Assembly: GCA_037179515.1 (NCBI GenBank)
Contig: JAXCGZ010002307.1
Location: 1 to 64,000 of the forward strand
Source: Halocaridina rubra
Lineage: Eukaryota > Arthropoda > Malacostraca > Decapoda > Atyidae
Reading direction: 5' to 3'
Length of the DNA stretch: 64,000 nt
The notes under the pieces were generated by a model. It was not told the origin of the DNA. It did not search any database and saw only the letters and a program-made list of their open reading frames with translations. Position 1 is the first letter of the stretch; each line of letters starts with the position of its first letter. This document shows, piece by piece, positions 13,543 to 26,331 of this stretch. A program made the position numbers and the translations under genes.

Positions 13543-14620
13543 TTAATGAGGCCCCATCCCCTGATCTTCTGTCATTATCTTCTTTATCTCCCCTTTGTCT
13601 GGAAGAACTCTGTAATGAAAATTTTTCTTCTCTTCTTCATTTCTTTCATCATTTAACCTTCTTGCCTCTTGCAACAAGTTTTTGATCTTTCCCATCTCTT
13701 CCTGTGTTCTGTACTGTCTAATGAACACTTCTTTGAATTCTTGAAGGTCTTTTAGACTTTTTTCTTAACAATATTTCCCTACATGTTTCCCCTCTCTCAA
13801 AGGTTACTTTTGTTGGTCTCGGCTTTCCTTCCCTCGAATATTTACCTAGTTGATGTATGTTTACAATATCCTCAGGACCACATACTACTCCAAGCTTTCT
13901 TATCAGGTCTACAACGCTAGCTTTATTTTCTTCAAGTCTCCCCTGCCATGTTGGCTCCTGGGACTCGCTTATGCCTGAGATTACCACTGTCTTCTCCTTA
14001 TCAAGTGCCTGTCTGATGAGTGGGTTTGCCCTTTCCATCACAACGTCTTTCATTTTTTCGATTACTGTCTCTTTATAGTCAACTGTTTGTATGTTTTCCA
14101 GTGTCACCACCTTTACAGCCTCTTTTACTGCCACATTCCCCTTTAGTGCATCAGCAAAGGAAGTTTTCATGGCATCATTTTCCATATTCAGCTCCTGGAA
14201 CTCTTTTCTGAACTGTTCAATGTTTTCCTTAATCTGGACATTCCAAGCAGCAATCTCGTCTCTCTCAGAAGAGAGCAGTGAACTAACTTCTAATTCCTTT
14301 AGGTTGTCATTCAGCTGTTTGTTTTTATCTTCTTGTTTAGAAAGTCTAGATTCGAGTTGACTCTTTTCCCCTTCCAGCTTTTTTATTCTTTTTTCTAGTT
14401 CCTTTCTCTCCTGCCCTTGTGCTTTATTTGCTTCCTCCAAAGATCTTATTTGCTCTCTGAGTGTTTCATTCTCTTTCATTTCTCCATCCATATTCTGAAT
14501 TTTATCATCAAGGCTTATAACCATTTCCTCTATATTCTTGATTTTCTGTTTGAGTCTCCTGATGGCTACCCCTCCTACCGACCCATGGATGGGAGAGGTT
14601 TGGGACAGAGATGGCGTCAT
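13543..14620 (-). pseudogene. LINE A ORF1, copy A5 (single frameshift)
   Basis: Starts MTPSLSQTSPIHGS (ATG 14618-14620). A heptad-rich coiled coil (about residues 25-150) is followed by the RRM-like block [33 protein letters not shown], then RGETCREILLRKKS. One base lost in the A-run near 13760 shifts the frame, so that reading ends at 13718. The proper C-terminus (ending TEDQGMGPH) is at 13543-13728. The intact A12 form is 359 residues. Confidence 0.88.
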
Positions 14621-14736
14621 TTTTATGTTCTCCCTCTCACAGAATATAGAAAGAAGACGAGAAAGAGGAAAAAAAAAGAGAAAAACTTTTAATTAAGCTT
14701 CACACCGAATTTTTATATCTCCATATAAGTGCTATT

Positions 14737-15066
<330 letters not shown>

Positions 15067-15141
<75 letters not shown>

Positions 15142-15165
15142 ATATATATATATGTCTGTGTGTGT

Positions 15166-15206
<41 letters not shown>
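15067..15206. repeat. (TA)n and (TG)n microsatellite
   Basis: (TA)n with one phase slip near 15130, then TGTCTGTGTGTG and (TG)n, which abuts the tail of LINE copy A6. Confidence 0.96.
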
Positions 15207-15208
<2 letters not shown>

Positions 15209-15821
15209 TTACCTAATTGTGTTTACGGGAAAGAGCCCAAAGCTCGTATCTTCCCGTCTCCTGATCGGTTCCATTTTATACTTAGTATTACTTATCATAC
15301 CTGTCCTTAAAACTATGGATTGAGATAGCATTAACTACCTCCTCGCTTAGCCAATTCCAATTATCAACTACTCTTACACTGAAAAAGTATTTCCTTACAT
15401 CCTGCAAACAAGTTTTCTTACCAAGCTTCTAGAGCCAGCCATATCAAAATATCGATCCCTATCCACTCTATCATAACCATGAAGGAATTTAAAGACTGTC
15501 ACCATATCCCCCCTCACTCTTCTAGCTTCGAGTTATGGTAAGTCTAATTCCCTCAGCCTCTCATCATAACTGAGATTGCGTATTTCTGGCACCAGTTTCG
15601 TGGCATGTCTTTGAACTTTTTCAAGCTTAGCTATGTGCTTTTTCAAGTGCGGATTCCAAAAGGGGGCTGCATATTCGAGTTTTGGCCTCACATAGGTTAC
15701 ATAAATATTTCTCAACATTTCCTTGTCCATGTGCCTGAAGGCTACCCTTACATTTGATAAGAATGCATTTGCTGCCCTTACTATGCCATTTATATCTATT
15801 TCTGGAGACAAATCTGCCAGT
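15207..15821 (-). mobile_element. LINE family A copy A6, 3' fragment in a microsatellite
   Basis: About 615 bp of LINE A 3' end with a single tail unit. It encodes only the C-terminal ORF2 region (about 15300-15815), with a small deletion near 15427. Its 5' truncation at ACTGGCAGATTTG lies within a few bases of that of plus-strand copy A9. Both sides are (TG)n plus (TA)n, so the fragment appears to have landed inside a microsatellite. Confidence 0.88.
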
Positions 15822-15838
15822 GTGTGTTTGTGTGTGTG

Positions 15839-15922
<84 letters not shown>
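15822..15922. repeat. (TG)n and (TA)n microsatellite
   Basis: GTGTGTTTGTGTGTGTATG followed by (TA)n, between LINE fragment A6 and repeat R. Confidence 0.96.
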
Positions 15923-15925
<3 letters not shown>

Positions 15926-16239
15926 AGGAAGCCCATCAGTGAAACAAAACTTATAAAACAATGCTATATTTCGGATCCTAACTGGATCCCTTCTCAAGCA
16001 CAACTGAGACAAAGTAACAAAGGAGGAGACATAAACAAAAGGACTCATGAGACCTGAGGGATTAAAAATTTTTATAACAGGACAGGTCTAATCCAAACGA
16101 ATTATCCTCAACAAAGAAGCCGCCAAGATCATTAAACCATTAACAAAGAAAAATGTTAATCCTTAAATTGATAAATGATCTGAAAGAAGATAGCCCCCAA
16201 CATATTATTATAATTAAAAGAATATTAATAAATATGCAC
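15923..16239 (-). repeat. Dispersed repeat R, copy 1
   Basis: On the minus strand it includes CTCAGGTCTCATGAGTCC, GTGCTTGAGAAGG, a TATAGCATTG-type block and CTGATGGGCTTCCTTACTA, then (TA)n. The same order recurs on the plus strand at 19579-19778, and the last part at 25003-25088. All three copies abut (TA)n at the same side. No coding potential. The family is unidentified. Confidence 0.65.
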
Positions 16240-16920
<681 letters not shown>

Positions 16921-16997
16921 ATAATTTATGCTTATTGGTCCTTGTTTTTTTTTCCACATATTTTTATGTATTAAATGGATTATCTACTTACTGATCT

Positions 16998-17199
16998 TGT
17001 TGTTCTTCCGGTTTTATGTCACGGACTCCCTTTTCTACCAAGGGCTAGGACTGTTGCCTTCTTGCGAAGGATTTGTTTTAGCAAATGTAATCGTTACCCT
17101 GAGTGCATGCCCTTGCTAACTTCAGACCGTGACGGGGCGCGAACCCTCGACCTGACGCCTCATAGTCGCGGAAGCTACCGCTTGAGCCACGGTGACTAC
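16998..17199 (-). mobile_element. tRNA-derived SINE with 17-bp target duplication
   Basis: Minus-strand element of about 202 bp. Its head (about 17199 to 17120) is tRNA-like, with A box TGGCTCAAGCGG and B box GGGTTCGCGCC. The body runs to a tail ending GAACAACAAG at 16998. It is flanked by direct repeats TATCTACTTACTGATCT (16981-16997) and TATCTACTTACCGATCT (17200-17216), which differ at one base. That fits a target-site duplication made by LINE machinery. A pol III promoter is implied by the boxes. The bases at 16921-16980 on its left show nothing recognisable. Confidence 0.75.
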
Positions 17200-17216
17200 T
17201 ATCTACTTACCGATCT

Positions 17217-17439
17217 ATATTCGTAAATAGAAATTAACATATTGTTAATAGATTTTTTATGACTCGGTTTTTCTTTCATTGAGTGCATTTTTTCTTTTGG
17301 ATTACCCCGAAATTTGGGTACCACATGCCAAGGATTATCACAAGATAAGATCAATACATTAAATTCTCTCACAGGAAAGAACAGCAGTCCGTCAGTTAAT
17401 ATAAATTTGGATGAGGAATATAACAATTTTGTCATGACT
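17217..17439. other. Unassigned AT-rich sequence
   Basis: About 220 bp between the SINE and the CR1/L2-like LINE. The right part (from about 17390) can be read as a possible frameshifted upstream extension of the LINE ORF2, but I could not confirm it. Otherwise nothing recognisable. Confidence 0.4.
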
Positions 17440-19578
17440 TAAGAATAGTCAGAGAGAATATATTCCCATGAAACATTGCAGATCAAGAAAAAATGACCCT
17501 AAATGGATGAACAATAGAATAAAGAATCTTATAGGTATTAAAAGAGGAATATACAGGAAACTAAAAAGAGGTGAAGAGCATGTGAGGCAGCAATATATAC
17601 AGTTAAACAGGGAAGTTAAAAAGATAGTTAGAGAGTCGAAAAGAAAATACGAAGTTAGAATAGCAGGAGAAGCTAAAGAAAATTCTAAAGGGTTTTATCA
17701 ACATTATCAAATAAAACTTAAGGAAAAAGTCGGACCAACTGAAGTAGCCAATGGCCATATCACAGATGACGATAAAGTGATGTGTACATGTTTAAATGAT
17801 TATTTCTCATCTGTATTTACCAATGAAAACTTGGAAAATATTCCGGAAGTAGAATCCATTTACAGAGACAGTCCCGATAAAATACTTAGTTCAATAAATA
17901 TTACGAGAGAGGAGGTAATAAAAGAAATAGATATATTAAAGGCTCATAAATCTCCGGGACCTGATGGAATATATGCTAGAATATTAAAGGAATGCAAGGA
18001 AGAGCTTAGTTGTCCACTAACTGCATTATTTAATAATTCAATAAAATTAGGATAGGTACCCATGGAGTGGAAATTGGCAGATGTGGTACCAATATTTAAA
18101 AAAGGAGAACGAGTTAAAAAGAATAATTATAGGCCGGTAAGTTTAGCGTCAACAGTGGGTAAGATTCTAGAATCCATAATTGCAAATAAAATAAGGGCAC
18201 ATCTAGAATTACACAGACTGATAAAACTTTCACAACACGGGTTTCTTAAGGGTTTTTCGTGCCTTACAAACTTACTGTCTTTTTATTCAGAAGTTTACGA
18301 GGCAGTAGATTGTGGCAAAGAATATGATACAATATATCTAGATTTTAGCAAAGCTTTTGATAGAGTTCCTCACAAAAGATTAGTTAAAAAGCTGGAAGCT
18401 CATGGTATAGGAGGAGCTGTTCTCAGATGGATCAAACAATGGTTAAAAGACAGAAAACAGAGGGTTTGCATAAATGGAGAGAAATCAGAGTGGGGCTCGG
18501 TTACTAGTGGGGTACCACAAGGCTCGGTACTGGGTCCCCTATTATTCATCGTATATCTAAATGATCTGGATTCGGATATCAGTAGTAACCTAAGTAAATT
18601 CGCAGACGACACTAAAATAGGTAGAACTATAAATGGAAAAGAAGACATTCATGCTTTACAGGAAGATCTAAATAGATTATCTGAATGGTCGGACAAATGG
18701 CAAATGGAATTTAATGTTGAAAAATGTAAAGTAGTTAAAATGGGTACTATAAAAGACAATACTAGTTATAAGGTAAATAACCATGAAATCATGAGTTCTC
18801 AGTGTGAAAGGGATTTGGGAGTTCTTGTGAGTAGTAGTCTTAAGCCAAGAGAGCAATGCACAGCAGTCAGAAATAAAGCAAACAGAATTTTAGGATTTAT
18901 CTCAAGAAGCGTTAGCAATAGGACGGAAAAAGTTATTTTGCAGCTCTATCTTGCATTAGTTAGGCCCCATTTAGATTATGCTGTGCAATTCTGGTCACCC
19001 TATTATAGAATGGAAATTGAATCCTTGGGGAGAGTGCAGCGAAGAATGACCAAGATGATACACAATATCAGAAATCTACCATATGAGGACAGATTAAAAA
19101 AACTTAATCTACATTCTCTAGAGAGGCGAAGAGTTAGGGGGGATATGATTGAAGTGTATAAATGGTTTAAAGGGATTAACAAGGGAGATATTAATAAAGT
19201 TTTAAAAATTCATGATCAAACCAGAACTCGTAATAATGGATTTAAGCTTGATAAATTTAGGTTCAGAAGGGAAATTGGTAAAAATTGGTTTGGTAATAGA
19301 GTAGCTGATGCATGGAACAAGCTTCCTAGTAGGATAGTAAATGCCAATACCTTAGACACCTTCAAATGTAGATTAGATAGACATATGACAAAGGTAGGGT
19401 GGGTATGAATAGGTTAGTGCTCATTAGAAAAATCATAAAAAGAAAAATAGAATAAATAAGTAGAGTAGAATAGAATAGGTTAGACATGCTGAAAATACAA
19501 TTCAAAAATGGAGCTGCCTCGTGTGTGCCAGTAGGCATGTTGAAGTGTCCTCTATTCTTATGTTCTTATGTTCTTATG
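17440..19578 (+). mobile_element. LINE family B (CR1/L2-like), 5'-truncated
   Basis: The endonuclease is missing. The remaining ORF2 spans 17468-19408, followed by a 3' UTR of about 170 bp. It ends in TTCTTATG repeated at about 19554-19578. An 8-bp tandem tail of this kind is the known signature of CR1/L2 elements, which lack poly(A). The protein is related to family A but clearly distinct in sequence and tail. It cuts off the left end of repeat R (19579). Confidence 0.9.
17468..19408 (+). pseudogene. LINE B ORF2 RT, one in-frame stop
   Basis: One frame from 17468 to 19408 (about 645 codons) broken only by TAG at 18053-18055, in the block that normally reads LGxVPxxWKLA. Motifs: SPGPDGIYARILKE, ADVVPIFKKGERVKKNNYRP, QHGFLKGFSCLTNLLSFYSE, motif A YLDFSKAFDRVPHKRL, motif [21 protein letters not shown], motif C FADDTKIG. 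The typical CR1/L2 C-terminal region (VQRRMTKMIHNIRNLPYEDR, RRRVRGDMIEVYKWF) is also present. RT catalytic aspartates are kept. The N-terminal endonuclease is absent through truncation, so the copy cannot move by itself. Confidence 0.92.

Positions 19579-21394
<1,816 letters not shown>

Positions 21395-21446
<52 letters not shown>
21395..21446. repeat. T homopolymer, about 52 nt
   Basis: An uninterrupted T-run at the position where other units have a 5-7 nt T-run, just before the first minus-strand tRNA-like unit. It is either a local expansion or a sequencing artefact. Confidence 0.9.
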
Positions 21447-21450
<4 letters not shown>

Positions 21451-22800
21451 CGACCGGGACTCGAACCTAGGGCTTATGATTACTAAGTCAAGGCGCTACC
21501 ACTACACCACAGAAGGTTAAAAGGAACCCAACCTTATAGCTTATATCTGCTATACTTAGGAATGAACGCATTCTAACTGAATGCCACTATGTTCATATTA
21601 CAGATTCCCCAACCTCACTCGTGGCTTCATTTTAGCATTTAATTCAATTCCCAATCTCATTCGGGCCATGAAATTATCAAATAAGCACATTACATATGTG
21701 AAAACATGAATCATTTTTTACCCCGACCGGGACTCGAACCTAGGACTTATGATTACTAAGTCAAGGCGCTACCACTACACCACAGAAGGTTAAAAGGAAC
21801 CCAACCTTATAGCTTATATCTGCTATACTTAGGAATGAACGCATTCTAACTGAATGCCACTATGTTCATATTACAGATTCCCCAACCTCACTCGTGGCTT
21901 CATTTTAGCATTTAATTCAATTCCCAATCTCATTCGGGCCATGAAATTATCAAATAAGCACATTACATATGTGAAAACATGAATCATTTTTTACCCCGAC
22001 CGGGACTCGAACCTAGGACTTATGATTACTAAGTCAAGGCGCTACCACTACACCACAGAAGGTTAAAAGGAACCCAACCTTATAGCTTATATCTGCTATA
22101 CTTAGGAATGAACGCATTCTAACTGAATGCCACTATGTTCATATTACAGATTCCCCAACCTCACTCGTGGCTTCATTTTAGCATTTAATTCAATTCCCAA
22201 TCTCATTCGGGCAATGAAATTATCAAATAAGCACATTACATATGTGAAAACATGAATCATTTTTTACCCCGACCGGGACTCGAACCTAGGACTTATGATT
22301 ACTAAGTCAAGGTGCTACCACTACACCACAGAAGGTTAAAAGGAACCCAACCTTATAGCTTATATCTGCTATACTTAGGAATGAACGCATTCGAACTGAA
22401 TGCCACTATGTTCATATTACAGATTCCCCAACCTCACTCGTGGCTTCATTTTAGCATTTAATTCAATTCCCAATCTCATTCGGGCCATGAAATTATCAAA
22501 TAAGCACATTACATATGTGAAAACATGAATCATTTTTTACCCCGACCGGGACTCGAACCTAGGACTTATGATTACTAAGTCAAGGCGCTACCACTACACC
22601 ACAGAAGGTTAAAAGGAACCCAACCTTATAGCTTATATCTGCTATACTTAGGAATGAACGCATTCTAACTGAATGCCACTATGTTCATATTACAGATTCC
22701 CCAACCTCACTCGTGGCTTCATTTTAGCATTTAATTCAATTCCCAATCTCATTCGGGCCATGAAATTATCAAATAAGCACATTACATATGTGAAAACATG
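21446..22800 (-). repeat. Tandem array of 273-bp tRNA-like units, minus half
   Basis: Five units with an exact 273-bp period. tRNA-like parts lie at 21446-21516, 21719-21789, 21992-22062, 22265-22335 and 22538-22608, all minus strand. Each has B box GGTTCGAGTCC and A box TGGTGTAGTGG, and the units are almost identical. The strong hairpin GACTTA-GTAATCA-TAAGTC sits where an anticodon arm would be (loop triplet AAT), but three extra bases precede it and the acceptor ends do not pair well. It is therefore tRNA-derived, not a canonical tRNA gene. The spacer holds TATAGCTTATATCTGCTATA. Confidence 0.93.
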
Positions 22801-24701
22801 TGAATGAGATTGGGAATTGAATTAAATGCTAAAATGAAGCCACGAGTGAGGTTGGGGAATCTGTAATATGAACATAGTGGCATTCAGTTAGAATGCGTTC
22901 ATTCCTAAGTATAGCAGATATAAGCTATAAGGTTGGGTTCCTTTTAACCTTCTGTGGTGTAGTGGTAGCGCCTTGACTTAGTAATCATAAGTCCTAGGTT
23001 CGAGTCCCGGTCGGGGTAAAAAAATGATTCATGTTTTCACATATGTAATGTGCTTATTTGATAATTTCATGGCCCGAATGAGATTGGGAATTGAATTAAA
23101 TGCTAAAATGAAGCCACGAGTGAGGTTGGGGAATCTGTAATATGAACATAGTGGCATTCAGTTAGAATGCGTTCATTCCTAAGTATAGCAGATATAAGCT
23201 ATAAGGTTGGGTTCCTTTTAACCTTCTGTGGTGTAGTGGTAGCGCCTTGACTTAGTAATCATAAGTCCTAGGTTCGAGTCCCGGTCGGGGTAAAAAATGA
23301 TTCATGTTTTCACATATGTAATGTGCTTATTTGATAATTTCATGGCCCGAATGAGATTGGGAATTGAATTAAATGCTAAAATGAAGCCACGAGTGAGGTT
23401 GGGGAATCTGTAATATGAACATAGTGGCATTCAGTTAGAATGCGTTCATTCCTAAGTATAGCAGATATAAGCTATAAGGTTGGGTTCCTTTTAACCTTCT
23501 GTGGTGTAGTGATAGCGCCTTGACTTAGTAATCATAAGTCCTAGGTTCGAGTCCCGGTCGGGGTAAAAAAATGATTCATGTTTTCACATATGTAATGTGC
23601 TTATTTGATAATTTCATGGCCCGAATGAGATTGGGAATTGAATTAAATGCTAAAATGAAGCCACGAGTGAGGTTGGGGAATCTGTAATATGAACATAGTG
23701 GCATTCAGTTAGAATGCGTTCATTCCTAAGTATAGCAGATATAAGCTATAAGGTTGGGTTCCTTTTAACCTTCTGTGGTGTAGTGGTAGCGCCTTGACTT
23801 AGTAATCATAAGTCCTAGGTTCGAGTCCCGGTCGGGGTAAAAAATTATTCATGTTTTCACATATGTAATGTGCTTATTTGATAATTTCATGGCCCGAATG
23901 AGATTGGGAATTGAATTAAATGCTAAAATGAAGCCACGAGTGAGGTTGGGGAATCTGTAATATGAACATAGTGGCATTCAGTTAGAATGCGTTCATTCCT
24001 AAGTATAGCAGATATAAGCTATAAGGTTGGGTTCCTTTTAACCTTCTGTGGTGTAGTGGTAGCGCCTTGACTTAGTAGTCATAGTCCTCGGTTCGAGTCC
24101 CGGTCGGGGTAAAAAATGATTCATGTTTTCACATATGTAATGTGCTTATTTGATAATTTCATGGCCCGAATGAGATTGGGAATTGAATTAAATGCTAAAA
24201 TGAAGCCACGAGTGAGGTTGGGGAATCTGTAATATGAACATAGTGGCATTCAGTTAGAATGCGTTCATTCCTAAGTATAGCAGATATAAGCTATAAGGTT
24301 GGGTTCCTTTTAACCTTCTGTGGTGTAGTGGTAGCGCCTTGACTTAGTAATCATAAGTCCTAGGTTCGAGTCCCGGTCGGGGTAAAAAATGATTCATGTT
24401 TTCACATATGTAATGTGCTTATTTGATAATTTCATGGCCCGAATGAGATTGGGAATTGAATTAAATGCTAAAATGAAGCCACGAGTGAGGTTGGGGAATC
24501 TGTAATATGAACATAGTGGCATTCAGTTAGAATGCGTTCATTCCTAAGTATAGCAGATATAAGCTATAAGGTTGGGTTCCTTTTAACCTTCTGTGGTGTA
24601 GTGGTAGCGCCTTGACTTAGTAATCATAAGTCCTAGGTTCGAGTCCCGGTCGGGGTAAAAAATGATTCATGTTTTCACATATGTAATGTGCTTATTTGAT
24701 A
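22801..24701 (+). repeat. Tandem array of 273-bp tRNA-like units, plus half
   Basis: Mirror image of the left half. Seven units have tRNA-like parts at 22948-23018, 23222-23292, 23495-23565, 23769-23839, 24042-24111, 24314-24384 and 24587-24657 (periods 272-274 bp). The two halves meet head to head around a spacer of about 44 bp (22759-22802), so any pol III transcription would point outward from the centre. The fifth plus unit carries small changes in the hairpin. The array ends in TTATTTGATATC and then (TA)n. Confidence 0.93.

Positions 24702-25088
<387 letters not shown>

Positions 25089-25174
<86 letters not shown>
25089..25174. repeat. (TA)n microsatellite
   Basis: Pure (TA)n between repeat R copy 3 and the foldback element. 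Confidence 0.97.
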
Positions 25175-25177
<3 letters not shown>

Positions 25178-25775
25178 GTTAAAATTGATTTAATGCACCC
25201 CTTTCAAAGCCTACCTGAGAAATCAGTGTTACCACCTCTTCCTGAATGTGCCGTGCTTCTGTAGAAACACCCAACTTTACCCTGTTACCTTATAATAGAC
25301 ATGAAATATGATTTAGCTATGGTTAGATTAGGTTAGTCTGGTTAGGTTATTTATGGCCAACCAATGTTGGTCTTTGCACATAAAATAGTGACATCCGAGA
25401 AAAACAATTATCAGATCACTTCAAAACATATCGAACCTGTTCAATATATTTAGTTTACTTCAAAACTAGAGAGAGCATAAAATGAATCTAAACCAATGGT
25501 CAAGATTTGTTGGAAATTAAAATTTTTTTGTGTTAAGGCCGATATTGCTGGTAGGTGGTTGGTTCTTGAATAACATAAGCTAACTAACCTAACCTAACAG
25601 ACTTATTCTAACCTAATCTAACTCAACTATCCAAACCTAACTCATATTTGAAGGCTAACATACCTTAATAAGGTGAATTTGGCTGTATATACACCAGCAA
25701 GGCACATATCAGAAAGTTGTGGTAACACTGATTTCTCAGGAAGGCTATGGAAGAGGTACATTAAACAAATCTTAA
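25175..25775. mobile_element. Foldback / MITE-like element with long imperfect TIRs
   Basis: The left part (about 25183-25345) and the reverse complement of the right part (about 25580-25775) align. Both contain CCTGAGAAATCAGTGTTACC, then a TGTGCC block, then TTAGATTAGGTTAG-type sequence. No transposase ORF lies in the 230-bp centre. The inner ends are short runs of TTAGG (25316-25345) and CCTAA (25575-25640). The outer ends are not sharp because (TA)n lies on the left and the old LTR on the right. Class unknown. Confidence 0.6.
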
Positions 25776-26074
25776 CTTACATATATACATATTTTGTTCA
25801 ACTATGGCGACTCAGTTTCTGAACTCGGTTAGGAGTTCACAGACATACAAGGGACTAGAATTTTTTTTTTTGCACAACTCTCCGAATACCACTACTTGGA
25901 TAATAAACTCAGAATTTAACTTTCTTTTAAATTTGGAAAGCATAAAAAAAAATTGATTTTATGGAATGCAGCCTCTAATCCCCGGGTGGTGGTGAGCACT
26001 TGTTCAATTCCAGGCACCACATACGGATGCCAAAACTTGGTACTTGAATAACCTCTGTCACGCAGGCAAAGTAG
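25776..26074 (-). mobile_element. Old gypsy LTR, segment 1 (LTR 3' end)
   Basis: Aligns, in reverse complement, with the last 300 bp or so of the LTRs of the gypsy element at 38262. Shared blocks include GCATACGTCCGTGGTGCC-like, CACCACCTCCGGGATTCGAG-like, AAAAGAAAGTTGAATTCTGA-like and AACCGAGCTCGGTACT-like sequence, all with substitutions. It stops at 26074, exactly where LINE family C ends. The terminal bases near 25780 are blurred. Confidence 0.8.
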
Positions 26075-26331
26075 TCATAGTCATATATTTTATTGCCAAA
26101 TATTTCGCATACATACAGGAAATAAATAAGCACATTATATTCAGAGGCACTAGCCTGCTGAGCAAGAGCTCCTTAGCAGGCAGTTTAATATACATTTCAC
26201 ATAATTTAAAGTATGGCGGCAATAGTTAACAAAAGCTCCAATATAGCAATCTCATACTTATCTTGTAATAAAACAAAACAGTAAACTGACCTTAACCTGG
26301 ACATAATGATGCACCAATACTGTATTAACTT

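Larger units (their letters stand above)
10628..14736 (-). mobile_element. LINE family A copy A5, nearly full length
   Basis: The longest minus-strand copy. It has a two-unit tail at 10628, ORF2, a complete but frameshifted ORF1 with its ATG at 14618-14620, and about 115 bp of 5' UTR. The 5' UTR breaks off at 14736, where GTGTGCGTGTATATA leads into (TA)n. The plus-strand copy A12 has about 914 bp of 5' UTR, so A5 has lost most of its own. Confidence 0.92.

Noticed and set aside
22948..23018. Functional tRNA-Ile gene
   Set aside because: A and B boxes and a hairpin are present, but the acceptor arm does not pair and three extra bases precede the hairpin.
21446..24701. CRISPR-like regular repeats
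   Set aside because: The period is 273 bp and the spacers are as identical as the repeats. It is a satellite-like tandem array with tRNA-like parts.
25316..25640. Interstitial telomere
   Set aside because: Only short degenerate TTAGG and CCTAA runs, arranged as arms of a foldback element. No array long enough for a telomere relic.
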